Positions 1 through 9,699 are shown, counted from the stretch's first letter. The stretch is DNA of 21,527 nt from JBOHSA01 sp050732995 (GCA_050732995.1 JBOHSA010000213.1:1-21527); one strand, 5' to 3'. Notes: generated from the sequence alone by a model not told the origin. A program made the numbers and translations.

Positions 1-4
1 GTCC

Positions 5-24
5 GGGGGGGGGAGGGGGGGGGG
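5..24. repeat. G homopolymer tract (nine G, A, ten G)
   Basis: Two uninterrupted G runs separated by a single A lie immediately past the stop codon of the minus-strand gene that ends at 27. The tract could form a G-quadruplex on the plus strand, and the minus-strand transcript would carry it as a C run. Similar C- or G-rich tracts occur at other gene borders in the window (9700-9733, 10514-10549, 11209-11220). Homopolymers of this length are also prone to assembly error, and this one sits at the window edge. Confidence 0.6.
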
Positions 25-26
25 AC

Positions 27-488
27 TTACTCGCCCGGTCCCCCTCCCGGCCGACGGAATTGCGGCGTCACGCGCGGGGGCGGCAGCGCGTCGAACTTCG
101 CCTGCTGCACCGCGGTGAGCAGGTTGCGGATCGTGCCGTGCCACATGTTCGCTTCTTCCTGCAGTCCCTCGAACTCCGCCCGGACGCTGTCCATCCGCGC
201 CCGCATCGCCTGGCGCTGTTCCGGGGTGGGGTCCGGACTGGAGCCGTTCGGGCGCCGGAACTGGCGGCGCAGCGCGGCCCGCTTGTCCGCCGCCTGCTTC
301 ACGACGGCGTTGAGCGCGGTGTAGGGCGGCGCGACCTTGGCGCGCTGGTCGGCGGTGAGACCGACGAGCGCGGTGAGCGAGTCGAGGGTGAGCCAGTGGT
401 CGGGGAGCGGCGCGGGCCGCGGCGGCTCCTGGGCGACGAGCGGTCCGGCAAGACAGACCGCCAGGGACAGGAAAACGGGCAAGCGCAT
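27..488 (-). CDS. small secreted protein with two LTxxQ-like motifs (Spy/CpxP-like)
   Basis: This 153-residue protein starts with a clear signal peptide (hydrophobic core at residues 4-17, likely cleavage after Ala19 in LVA-QEP). The mature part is mostly helical and charged. It carries an LTADQ motif at about residues 44-48 and LTAVQ at about 124-128, the two-motif layout seen in the Spy/CpxP periplasmic group, with a basic stretch (KRAALRRQFRRP) between them. The C-terminus is rich in Pro, Arg and Gly. A GGAG ribosome binding site lies about 8 bases upstream of the ATG. In the known family such proteins are periplasmic chaperones or metal/envelope stress sensors; that role here is inference from short motifs only. 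No two-component system is adjacent. The gene is divergent from the secreted orphan at 779. Confidence 0.75.
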   Translation of the reverse strand: MRLPVFLSLAVCLAGPLVAQEPPRPAPLPDHWLTLDSLTALVGLTADQRAKVAPPYTALNAVVKQAADKRAALRRQFRRPNGSSPDPTPEQRQAMRARMDSVRAEFEGLQEEANMWHGTIRNLLTAVQQAKFDALPPPRVTPQFRRPGGGPGE

Positions 489-778
489 GGGCGATCTCCG
501 GTGAGCGAATGACAGTCGGACGGCGGGTCTGCCGCCCCTCGGTCTTTGGTACGCATGCCGGCCGGAAGTTGCTGGTCCTCATACGCTTCATTCACTCCAG
601 GTGCCAACCTCTCCTATCGGACTGGGCGGTGGCTTGACGCTCTGAGCAACGGGGTGCACGCTATCCCCGCTGCGGAACACCGTTCGCTATACATCCTCCC
701 AGGGCCGCCCCGCGCCCGGACGGCCCCGTGCCTCACCCGGGCGTCCTCCCGCCTCGACCGAGGCGAAAGGGGGTACGC
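489..778. other. divergent intergenic region, no gene seen
   Basis: These 290 bases separate two divergent genes for secreted proteins and should hold promoters for both. A TTGACG hexamer at 634-639 and a TATACA hexamer at 688-693 are visible on the plus strand, but they are not at a workable spacing from each other, so no promoter is called. No convincing small ORF, RNA gene or terminator was found. Confidence 0.4.
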
Positions 779-1384
779 ATGAGCGGTCCTCGATTCCTCT
801 TGCTCGCGGCGGCGCTGCTGGCGACTGCTGCCCGTCCCGACCCCGTCGCTGCCCAGGACACCACGCGCCTCTCAGCGGCGATGCTCAAACGCCTCGGCGA
901 GGCGGTCGACGGATACCGGACGGGGTATCCCTACTGGGTCACGATGAGTCTGGTTTTCCCCCATCGGGTTCTGGGCGTGTTCCCGAGCCCGGATTCCGCG
1001 GTGGCAGCGGCTCAGCGCGGCGGCCGCGAGTACGGCGTGTTTGGCCCGTACTACGCAGCGGTCGATCCCGGCAACGAGGACCTCATGTTCGCCGCGGGCT
1101 TCTGCCCCGGAAGGCATCGCTGGGATTCGGAGTGTCCCGACGAGATCGCCATGGAGCCGCTGGGCGGCGTTCCGCTACGGGACGTGGCAAGCCTGACGGT
1201 GATCCTTCGCACCAAGGACGGGCGCGAGATCCGGACGACCTACGCCCCTCACCAGGTGGACGCCTTGTTCTTCACGCTCGCCGCCATCGACAAGTTCGCG
1301 ATTCCCTATTACGAGCGTTTGTACGGGGTCGCCTATGCGGCGCGTTTGCGGGAGGAGTACGTGCGCCGGCTGGGTCGCCGGTAG
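779..1384 (+). CDS. secreted protein of unknown function
   Basis: This is a 201-residue protein with a signal peptide (MSGPRFLLLAAALLATAARP, probable cleavage near PVAAQ-DTT). The ATG at 779 is preferred over an in-frame start at 728 because it has an AAAGGGGG-type ribosome binding site just upstream and begins directly with the signal peptide. The mature protein has a Phe/Tyr-rich centre, two cysteines about ten residues apart in a short FCPGRHRWDSEC segment that could form a disulphide, and a basic C-terminus. I do not recognise the family. Its last 52 bases overlap the 3' end of the convergent kinase gene. Confidence 0.7.
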   Translation: MSGPRFLLLAAALLATAARPDPVAAQDTTRLSAAMLKRLGEAVDGYRTGYPYWVTMSLVFPHRVLGVFPSPDSAVAAAQRGGREYGVFGPYYAAVDPGNEDLMFAAGFCPGRHRWDSECPDEIAMEPLGGVPLRDVASLTVILRTKDGREIRTTYAPHQVDALFFTLAAIDKFAIPYYERLYGVAYAARLREEYVRRLGRR

Positions 1385-3924
1385 CCCGACTCGCGGCCCC
1401 GGGGGCCGCGCACCAGCGCTTCGAACCGGGGATCGCCGCGCAGGGAGCGGAACCACGGGCTCTGCGCGACGTAGTCGCGCATTTGCGGACTGGTGACTAG
1501 CGCCATCGAGAGCAGGCGGAGCGCTTCGGCGCGCTCCCCGAGCAGCAGCCGAACGTAGGCTTCCACGGGCGCGAGGTTCGTCCGCACGAACTCGTTGCTG
1601 ACGGCTGCCCGCGTGCGGCGGATCACCGCCCTGGCGCTGTCCGCCAGGCCGCTGCGGGCGAGGATGGCGGCGATGAGCATCCGCCGGTCCGCCCACAGAC
1701 TTGACGTCGTGTCCCGGCGTTCGATGTCCGCCAGCAGGCGCCACGCTCTGGCCGCCTGGCGCCGGCCGCGGGCGGCCCAACCCATGACTCGCAGCTCGCA
1801 ATCGATGAAGTTCAGGGCATCGGGAAAGCGCTTGACCCCTTCGTCGCACCAGACGCGGGCTTCGTCGAACCGCTCGCGGTTCAGGGCGGTGAAGAACAAG
1901 CGCGAGGTGACCACCCGGGCCTCCGTGAGGTAGGCGTCGGCCTGGAGCGCCCTGCGCCCGGCCTCGGCCGCCTCAGTGAACCGTCCGGTCTGGCGATACA
2001 GCTCGCTGAGCGTGTACCACGCCCGGGCCAAGAGCGGCCTCGCGGTGACGGCGGCCTTCAGGTCGGCCTCCGCCGACCGGACCAGGGCTTCGGCGTCGTC
2101 GGGCGGATAGTGCAGCCAGAGCTCGTAGCGAAGGACGCCAAGCAGCTCAAGCGGCTCCGGAGCGCCCGGCCAGAGGGTGAGCGCCCGCTCGGCGTAGTCC
2201 ATTCCGCGCCGAATCCACTCCCTGAACGCGACTCCAGTCGGCGAGTCCCGCCGCAGCGTCCCCTCGCCGCGTCGGGCGAGGAAGTCCTCCTCCCAGACGA
2301 CGCGAGCCCTGGCATACGCCGTCCATCCCCGCGCGATCACCGGTGCGATCCACTGGCGATCGAGCGTGACCGCCTGCGCAAACAGCGAATCCGCCTGCGC
2401 GAACAGCGGGCGGGAGGATGGGGCGTCGTACTCCCGGAGATGGCTCCAGCCCTCCTCGGCCACCTCAGTGGCACGCTGCATCAGCTGCCACGCGGCGATG
2501 CTCTTAGTGCCCGATCGCTGCTCGCGCAGCCGGATCTCCTGTCCCAGCCGCTCGCGCAGAAAGCGCGAGACTTCGGCCGTCATCTCGTCCTGCAGCGCGA
2601 ACAGATCGCCGATTGGCTTCTCGGCGGTGTGGCTCTGAAGGTGCGTGGCGGTGGCGGCGTCGATCAGCCGCACGGTCACCCGCAGGAGGTCGCCGGAGCG
2701 TGCGACGCTGCCCTCCACGAGGGCTCCGACGCGCAGCGCGCGCGTGATGCTGTCCAGCGGAATGCTGCTCCGGCGATAGGGGCGCACGCCGCTCGCGGAC
2801 ACGACGCGCAGCGTCGAAACGGCTCCCAGCTCGTCGATGAGATCCTGCGTCAGGCCGTCGGCGACGTGCGCGAGCGTACCGCCCGGGCTGAGGTCCTCGA
2901 AGTACAGCACCGCGATATGCGTGGGATCAAGCGGCTCCGCGCCGGCCGCGCCCGGGGCCCCCCGTCCATGCAGCCACCCCCAGACTGCCACGCCGCCGAT
3001 CGCGAGGAGGGCCCCGGTCCACGCAGCCGCCCGCCGCCGCGCGGTCCGCCGCGGCCACGTCCCCCTCCCTCTCCCTCCTGCCGCCGTCGGCTCGAGCGCC
3101 CGCGCGAAATCGTCCGCCGTCGGATAGCGATCCCCCGGCCGGCGCGCTAGCGCGATCTCGATCGCAAGCTCGACTTCGACCGGCACCTCCGGCCGCGCAT
3201 CCGTCACCGACGGGCTCGCGACGGCCCGGCCGCTCAGGAGCGTGTCGACGCCCGCGCCCGCGAACGGCGGCTCGCCCACCAGCATCTCGTACAACACGCA
3301 CCCGAGGCTGTAGACGTCGCTCCGGCCGTCCACCTCGCCCTGGCCGGCCGCCTGCTCCGGGCTCATGTAGTCGGGGGTCCCGACGATGATCCCGGTCGCG
3401 GTCATGCGGGCGCCGCCCCCGCCCCCACCCGCCAGGCTGATCGCCCGGGCGATGCCGAAGTCGGCGACCACCGCGTGCCCCGCCTCGAGCAGGATGTTCT
3501 CCGGCTTGATGTCGCGATGCACCACGTTCTGACGATGGGCGTAGTCCAGAGCGTCGGCCACGTCGCGGGCGATCTCCAGTGCATCGGCCAGCGGCAGGCG
3601 CCGCTCACGCTCGATCCGGCCCCGGAGCGATTCCCCCGCGACGTAGGGCATCACGTAGTACAGCAGGCTCTCGGCCTCCCCCGAGTCGTGCAGCGGCAGG
3701 ATGTGGGGATGGGTTAGATTGGCCGCGAGCCGGATCTCCTGGAGGAACCGCTCGGGGCCGAGGGCGGCGGAGAGCTCGGGCCGCAGGACCTTGACGGCCA
3801 CGGCCCGCTCGTGCTTCAGATCCCGCGCCAAGTAGACGGTGGCCATGCCGCCCCGGCCGAGCTCGCGCTCGATCGTATAGCGCGCGGCCAGCGCTGCTTG
3901 CAGGCGAGGTCGCAGATCACTCAC
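1333..3924 (-). CDS. membrane Ser/Thr protein kinase with TolB-like domain and TPR region
   Basis: This 863-residue protein begins with a complete Hanks-type kinase domain (about residues 15-275). It shows the glycine loop GRGGMATV (23-30), catalytic Lys45 in AVKVL, HRDIKPEN (136-143), DFG (155-157) and SPE in place of APE (188-190). A Gly-rich insert sits in the activation segment (164-171). A single membrane segment follows at about 301-318. The outer part starts with a TolB/FlgO-like region (IAVLYFEDLSPGG, about 337-460), then an alpha-helical TPR-type region to the C-terminus. GTG at 3924 is chosen because family members usually start M-S/T-D-L just before this point; an in-frame GTG at 3993 would add 23 unusual residues. 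No Shine-Dalgarno precedes 3924, and a promoter-like pair sits just upstream. The substrate is unknown. Confidence 0.9.
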   Translation of the reverse strand: MSDLRPRLQAALAARYTIERELGRGGMATVYLARDLKHERAVAVKVLRPELSAALGPERFLQEIRLAANLTHPHILPLHDSGEAESLLYYVMPYVAGESLRGRIERERRLPLADALEIARDVADALDYAHRQNVVHRDIKPENILLEAGHAVVADFGIARAISLAGGGGGGARMTATGIIVGTPDYMSPEQAAGQGEVDGRSDVYSLGCVLYEMLVGEPPFAGAGVDTLLSGRAVASPSVTDARPEVPVEVELAIEIALARRPGDRYPTADDFARALEPTAAGGRGRGTWPRRTARRRAAAWTGALLAIGGVAVWGWLHGRGAPGAAGAEPLDPTHIAVLYFEDLSPGGTLAHVADGLTQDLIDELGAVSTLRVVSASGVRPYRRSSIPLDSITRALRVGALVEGSVARSGDLLRVTVRLIDAATATHLQSHTAEKPIGDLFALQDEMTAEVSRFLRERLGQEIRLREQRSGTKSIAAWQLMQRATEVAEEGWSHLREYDAPSSRPLFAQADSLFAQAVTLDRQWIAPVIARGWTAYARARVVWEEDFLARRGEGTLRRDSPTGVAFREWIRRGMDYAERALTLWPGAPEPLELLGVLRYELWLHYPPDDAEALVRSAEADLKAAVTARPLLARAWYTLSELYRQTGRFTEAAEAGRRALQADAYLTEARVVTSRLFFTALNRERFDEARVWCDEGVKRFPDALNFIDCELRVMGWAARGRRQAARAWRLLADIERRDTTSSLWADRRMLIAAILARSGLADSARAVIRRTRAAVSNEFVRTNLAPVEAYVRLLLGERAEALRLLSMALVTSPQMRDYVAQSPWFRSLRGDPRFEALVRGPRGRESGYRRPSRRTYSSRKRAA

Positions 3925-3932
3925 GGCACTAC

Positions 3933-3960
3933 ACAATACCGCCGGGCCTGACCGCGTCCA
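3933..3960 (-). promoter_or_regulatory. candidate sigma70-type promoter of the kinase gene
   Basis: Read on the minus strand, TGGACG (3955-3960) and TATTGT (3933-3938) are separated by 16 bases, each matching the consensus at four of six positions. Transcription would begin only one to three bases before the GTG at 3924, so the mRNA would be leaderless or nearly so. This agrees with the missing ribosome binding site. It is a pattern match only. Confidence 0.35.
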
Positions 3961-4028
3961 GCCGGCACCGGAGCGCTCCGCCAACCCCTTCACTTGGTGC
4001 AGGTTACCCGCTACTTTGCAGGGCTCGC

Positions 4029-4982
4029 ATGGCGGACCTCACGCTGTCGCGCAGCCAGCTCCTGCTGCTCGCCGGAACGGCCAATCGGCCGCTCGCCGAG
4101 GAGATGGCTCAGCATTTGGGGCAGCCGTTGTGCGCGGTGACGCTCCGCCGGTTCGCCGACGGCGAGATCTTCGTCAAGATCGACGAGAACGTGCGCGGGC
4201 GGGACGTCTTCATCATCCAGCCCACGAACCCGCCGGCCGAGAACCTGATGGAGCTGCTGCTCCTGATCGACGCGGCCCGGCGCGCGAGCGCGGCGCGGGT
4301 GACGGCGGTGATGCCCTACTTCGGGTACGCGCGGCAGGACCGCAAGGATCAGCCGCGCGTCGCGATCAGCGCGAAGCTGATGGCGAACCTGATCACGCAC
4401 GCGGGCGCGGACCGGGTGTTGGGCATGGACTTCCACTCGCACCAGGTGCAGGGGTTCTTCGACATCCCGGTGGACCACCTGTACGCCGCGCCGGTGTTCG
4501 TCGCGCATTTCCGCCAGAAGGCGCTGCGCGACCCCGTGGTCGTGGCGCCGGACGTCGGCTCGGCCAAGATGGCGCGCGGGTTCGCCAAACGGTTGAACGC
4601 GTCGCTCGCGATCATCGACAAACGGCGCCCCTCGGCGAACGTCGCCGAGGTCGTGAACGTCGTCGGCGAGGTGGCGGACAAGGACTGCCTCATTCCCGAC
4701 GACATGATCGACACGGCGGGGACGATCACCGAGGCGGCGGCGGCGCTGAGGCGGCTGGGGGCGGGGCGGGTGTTCGCGTTCGCGAGCCACGCCCTGCTCT
4801 CCGGCCCGGCGATCGAGCGGCTGCGCGCGGCGCCGATCGAAGAGGTGACCGTGACGAACACGATTCACGTCGCCGAGGCGCGGCGGTTCGAGAAGCTGAA
4901 GGTGCTGTCCATCGCCGGCCTGATGGCCAAAGCCATCGGGTACGAGCACAGCAATCAATCGGTCAGCTCGCTGTTCGACTGA
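4029..4982 (+). CDS. prs: ribose-phosphate pyrophosphokinase (PRPP synthase)
   Basis: The enzyme makes PRPP from ribose 5-phosphate and ATP for purine, pyrimidine, His, Trp and NAD synthesis in the cytoplasm. At 317 residues it has the usual class I length. Visible signatures are FADGEI (42-47), the YFGYARQDRK flexible region (97-106), MDFHSHQVQGFFDIPVD (133-149) with the catalytic-region His136, KRRP (198-201), and the PRPP-binding loop DDMIDTAGT (224-232), followed by TNTIH and the C-terminal Ser-Val-Ser-Ser-Leu-Phe. The ATG at 4029 has AGGG five bases upstream. It leads the plus-strand run with rplY 33 bases downstream and is divergent from the kinase gene. A weak TTCACT/TACTTT pair with a 17-base spacer lies at 3989-4017 but overlaps poorly with the expected 5' leader. 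Confidence 0.97.
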   Translation: MADLTLSRSQLLLLAGTANRPLAEEMAQHLGQPLCAVTLRRFADGEIFVKIDENVRGRDVFIIQPTNPPAENLMELLLLIDAARRASAARVTAVMPYFGYARQDRKDQPRVAISAKLMANLITHAGADRVLGMDFHSHQVQGFFDIPVDHLYAAPVFVAHFRQKALRDPVVVAPDVGSAKMARGFAKRLNASLAIIDKRRPSANVAEVVNVVGEVADKDCLIPDDMIDTAGTITEAAAALRRLGAGRVFAFASHALLSGPAIERLRAAPIEEVTVTNTIHVAEARRFEKLKVLSIAGLMAKAIGYEHSNQSVSSLFD

Positions 4983-5015
4983 CCAGGCTACTGGCCAACG
5001 GCTGAGGGCTGACGC

Positions 5016-5777
5016 ATGGCGCAAATCGTTCCGCTCGCGGCGAGTCCGCGCGACAAGACCGGTAAGGGCGCCGCGCGGCAGGCGCGCTTCCGCCACCAGG
5101 TGCCCGCCGTCCTGTACGGCCACGGCCGGCCCACCCAGCCGCTCCAGGTCGAAGCCGCCGCCCTGGAGAAAGCGCTGACCGGCGTCGAGCCCGCGAGCAC
5201 GGTCATCGAGCTGACGGTCGACGGGAAAACGATGAAAACGCTGATTCGCGAGATCCAGCGCCATCCGATCCGTCCCGACATCATCCACGTCGACTTCTAC
5301 GAGATCCACGCGCACGAGAAGATCACGCTCAAGGTGCCGGTCCATCTGGTGGGCACGCCCGACGGCGTGCGCAACGCCGGCGGCGTGCTGGATCAGGTGA
5401 CGCGCGAAGTGGAGATCGAGGTGCTGCCCGAGCACATTCCGGACCGGGTCGAGCTGGACGTGAGCGCGCTGCAGATCGGCGACTCGCTGCACGTGACCCA
5501 TCTCAGCATCCCGAACGCCGTGATTCTGACGCAGAGCGATCTCACGATCGCGACGGTCGTGCCGCCGCGGGCCGAGGAAGTGGCGCCCGCGGCGGCCGAA
5601 ACGCCGACCGAGCCGCTCGAACCCGAGCTCATCCGCAAGGCGCGTGAGGAAGAAGAGGGCGAAGAAGGCGAGGCCGCGCCCGAAAGCAAGAGCGAGGCCA
5701 AGCCCAAGGCCGAAAAGGCCGAGAAGGCCGAGAAGCCGGAGAAGGCCGAGAAGCCCAAGGGCGGCAGAGAGAGCTGA
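5016..5777 (+). CDS. rplY: 50S ribosomal protein L25 (CTC/TL5 form)
   Basis: L25 binds 5S rRNA on the large ribosomal subunit. The 253 residues comprise an N-terminal L25 domain (about 1-95, including GKGAARQARF and a VLYGHGRPTQPL segment), a C-terminal beta domain of the TL5/CTC type (about 96-190, including the usual GGVLDQV and LPEHIP motifs) and a low-complexity tail (about 190-253). The tail is first acidic (EEEEGEEGE) and then consists of KAEKAEKPEK-like repeats, longer than in most family members. The ATG has GAGGG seven bases upstream. The stop TGA at 5775-5777 is in the same frame as the downstream pth, with only one codon between it and the likely pth start. Confidence 0.95.
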   Translation: MAQIVPLAASPRDKTGKGAARQARFRHQVPAVLYGHGRPTQPLQVEAAALEKALTGVEPASTVIELTVDGKTMKTLIREIQRHPIRPDIIHVDFYEIHAHEKITLKVPVHLVGTPDGVRNAGGVLDQVTREVEIEVLPEHIPDRVELDVSALQIGDSLHVTHLSIPNAVILTQSDLTIATVVPPRAEEVAPAAAETPTEPLEPELIRKAREEEEGEEGEAAPESKSEAKPKAEKAEKAEKPEKAEKPKGGRES

Positions 5778-5780
5778 GTC

Positions 5781-6322
5781 CTGCGCGCCGTCGTCGGTCT
5801 CGGGAATCCCGGTCCGGAGTACGCCTCGACGCGGCATAACGCAGGGTTCTGGCTGGCCGACGCGCTCGCGGCGCGCTGGGGCCTGCCGCCGTTCCGCCGC
5901 GCAGAACGGGCGCGGGCCACCGAAGGGACGGTGGACGGCGTCGCCGTGCGCGTGCTCAAGCCCACGACCTACATGAACCGCAGCGGCGCCGCCTTGGCGT
6001 CCCTGCGCGCCAACCCGACCTTCCAGCCGGCGACCGACCTCCTGGTGCTCGTGGACGACTTCCAGATCCCCTGCGGCACCTTCCGGCCGCGCGCCCGCGG
6101 CTCCGCGGGCGGGCACAACGGCCTGAAGAGCATCGAGGGCGCGCTGCAGTCCGAAGACTACGCCCGGCTGCGCATCGGCGTGGGGCCGCTGCCGCCGGGC
6201 GTCACCGACTGGTCCGAGTACGTCCTCGCACCCTTCACCCCCGAGCAAACCACCGCCATCGAGGCCCTGATGCCCGCCCTGACCGACGCCGTGACCCGCT
6301 GGCTGCGCGAGGGACCGCCCGC

Positions 6323-6326
<4 letters not shown>
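5781..6326 (+). CDS. pth: peptidyl-tRNA hydrolase, apparent CTG start
   Basis: Pth releases peptides from peptidyl-tRNAs that dropped off the ribosome. From the CTG at 5781 the protein is 181 residues, close to the normal family length. Visible catalytic residues are Asn9 in GLGNPG, His19 in TRHNAGF, the Asp of VDDFQIP (92) and Asn113 in GGHNGLKS; KPTTYMNRSG (60-69) is also conserved. Translation upstream gives V-L-R-A-V-V-G-L-G-N straight after the rplY TGA, and no ATG, GTG or TTG precedes the catalytic Asn. The first ATG in frame (5931) would remove about 50 essential residues. CTG is therefore the best start, with a weak purine stretch (AGAGAGAG) upstream. Readthrough of the rplY stop or a base error are alternatives. 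Its end overlaps hppA by ATGA. Confidence 0.88.
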
Positions 6327-8371
<2,045 letters not shown>

Positions 8372-8385
8372 GAATGCGGAAGTCG

Positions 8386-8445
8386 GAACGCGGAACGCGG
8401 AACGGAAGCGCATGTTCCGCGTTCGCACTTCCGCGTTCCGCGTTC
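8386..8445. repeat. 17-bp perfect palindrome made of a GGAACGC 7-mer repeat
   Basis: The left arm 8386-8402 and right arm 8429-8445 are exact inverted copies (GAACGCGGAACGCGGAA against TTCCGCGTTCCGCGTTC) with a 26-base centre. The arms are themselves tandem copies of the 7-mer. A second 11-bp pairing (8393-8403 with 8414-8424, 10-base loop) is possible and excludes the first. The right arm ends three bases before the ychF ATG, and no T run follows, so it is not a classical terminator. Confidence 0.8.
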
Positions 8446-8448
8446 TAG

Positions 8449-9552
8449 ATGCTCCGCCTGGGCATCGTCGGGCTTCCGAATGTCGGCAAATCGACGTTGT
8501 TCAACGCCCTCACGTCGTCGAAAGCCGCCGCCGCGGAGAATTACCCCTTCTGCACGGTCGACCCCAACGTCGGCGTCGTCGAGGTGCCCGACCCGCGGCT
8601 CGATCGGCTGTTCGATGTGGTCCGGCCGAAAAAGCGGGTCCCCGCCGTAGTCGAGTTCGTGGACATCGCCGGGCTCGTGCGCGGCGCCTCGCAGGGGGAG
8701 GGGCTCGGCAACCAGTTCCTGTCGCACATCCGGGAGGTGGACGCCGTGGTCCATGTGATCCGCTGCTTCAAGGACCCGGACGTCGTGCACGTGATGGGGC
8801 CCGAGGATCCCGTCCGGGACCACGACGTGGTCACCAGCGAGCTCGCCCTCGCGGACCTCGCGGTGGTCGAGCGCCGCCTCGACAAGACGCGGAAGTCGGC
8901 CCGCGCGGGGGACAAGGAGGCGCAGGCCGAGCTGGTCCTGCTCGCGCGGGTAGTGGACGAGCTGAATGCGGGACGCGGGGCGCGCGAGGCGGGCGAAGGC
9001 GATCCCGCCGTGCGATTCCTGCGCCAACTCGGCCTGCTCACCGCCAAGCCGACCCTCTACGCCGCGAACGTGAGCGAAACGGATCTCGCCGCGGGCGGCG
9101 GACGCTGGATCGACGAGCTCCGCACCGCAGTCCAGAGTCACCACGAAGAGGCCGAGATCGTCTCGTTTTCCGCCAAGTTCGAGGCGGAGCTGGCCGAGCT
9201 GTCCGGGGCGGAGCGACAGGAATACCTCGCCGCGACCGGCGTCAGCGAGCCGGGGCTCGACCGGCTGATCCACGCGGGCTATCGCCTGCTCGGCCTCCAG
9301 ACGTTTTTCACCGTGGGAGAGAACGAGGTCCGCGCGTGGACCATGCACCGCGGCGACACCGCGTTCGCCGCGGCGGGTGAGATCCACTCAGATTTCCAGC
9401 GCGGCTTTATCCGCGCCGAGACGGTGGGGTTCGAGGAGTTCGTACGCGCCGGGTCCTACAAAGCCGCGCGGGAAAAGGGGCTGGTGCGCAGCGAAGGGCG
9501 GGACTACGTCGTGCAGGATGGGGAGATTCTGTTGTTTCGCTTCAACGTGTGA
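8449..9552 (+). CDS. ychF: redox-regulated ATPase / Obg-like P-loop protein YchF
   Basis: This is the universally conserved OLA1/YchF P-loop protein that binds ribosomes and prefers ATP to GTP. At 367 residues it has the normal length. The P loop GLPNVGKS is at residues 8-15, the G3-like DIAGLVRGASQGEGLGNQF follows, the NVSE motif replaces the GTP-specifying NKxD, a coiled-coil-like helical insert lies in the middle, and a C-terminal TGS domain runs from about 280 (GDTAFAAAGEIHSDFQRGF) to FRFNV. MLRLGIVGLPNVGKS is the family's normal N-terminus, so the ATG is secure, yet there is no ribosome binding site: the bases before it are the palindrome arm plus TAG. In many bacteria ychF follows pth; here hppA lies between them. 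Confidence 0.96.
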   Translation: MLRLGIVGLPNVGKSTLFNALTSSKAAAAENYPFCTVDPNVGVVEVPDPRLDRLFDVVRPKKRVPAVVEFVDIAGLVRGASQGEGLGNQFLSHIREVDAVVHVIRCFKDPDVVHVMGPEDPVRDHDVVTSELALADLAVVERRLDKTRKSARAGDKEAQAELVLLARVVDELNAGRGAREAGEGDPAVRFLRQLGLLTAKPTLYAANVSETDLAAGGGRWIDELRTAVQSHHEEAEIVSFSAKFEAELAELSGAERQEYLAATGVSEPGLDRLIHAGYRLLGLQTFFTVGENEVRAWTMHRGDTAFAAAGEIHSDFQRGFIRAETVGFEEFVRAGSYKAAREKGLVRSEGRDYVVQDGEILLFRFNV

Positions 9553-9555
9553 GCG

Positions 9556-9699
9556 TCACGCGAACCGCACGCAGTACACCGGCGGGAGATGCTCCGAGAT
9601 CGCCTCCCACCGGCCGCCCTGATCCTCGGACACCCACAGCGACCCCGTCGTCGTCCCGAGAGCGAGGCGCTCCATCGCCACGAGCAGGCGGTCGCTCAT
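9556..9699 (-). pseudogene. C-terminal remnant of a BNR/sialidase-like repeat protein
   Basis: The minus strand encodes 47 residues beginning MSDRLLVAMERLALGTTTG, continuing with a BNR-type SLWVSEDQGGRW repeat and ending HLPPVYCVRFA before TGA. This matches, from memory, the C-terminal end of secreted/cytosolic WD40/BNR-like (exo-sialidase-like) proteins that are normally several hundred residues long. The rest of the gene is absent: immediately upstream lies a C-rich intergenic repeat and then the stop of another gene. Either the fragment is a deletion scar or it is a rare very short reading frame; the first is more likely. Its stop lies three bases beyond the ychF stop. Confidence 0.5.

Noticed and set aside
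728..778. An upstream start for the secreted orphan at 728
   Set aside because: It would place 17 Pro/Arg-rich residues before a clean signal peptide, whereas the ATG at 779 has its own purine-rich ribosome binding site.
5775..5777. The rplY TGA as a selenocysteine codon
   Set aside because: No Cys or selenocysteine is expected at the end of L25 or the start of Pth, and no convincing stem-loop of SECIS type was seen just after it. Start at CTG or ordinary readthrough fits better.
4011..6248. A 745-codon minus-strand frame across prs, rplY and pth
   Set aside because: It is antisense to three clear housekeeping genes and has shadow composition (His, Arg, Asp, Val rich) with no motifs.
8386..8445. 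The 7-mer repeat block as a CRISPR array
   Set aside because: Units are only seven bases, contiguous without spacers, arranged as a palindrome, and no cas gene is present.
8386..8445. The palindrome as an intrinsic terminator of hppA
   Set aside because: There is no T run after either arm and it ends three bases before the ychF ATG.
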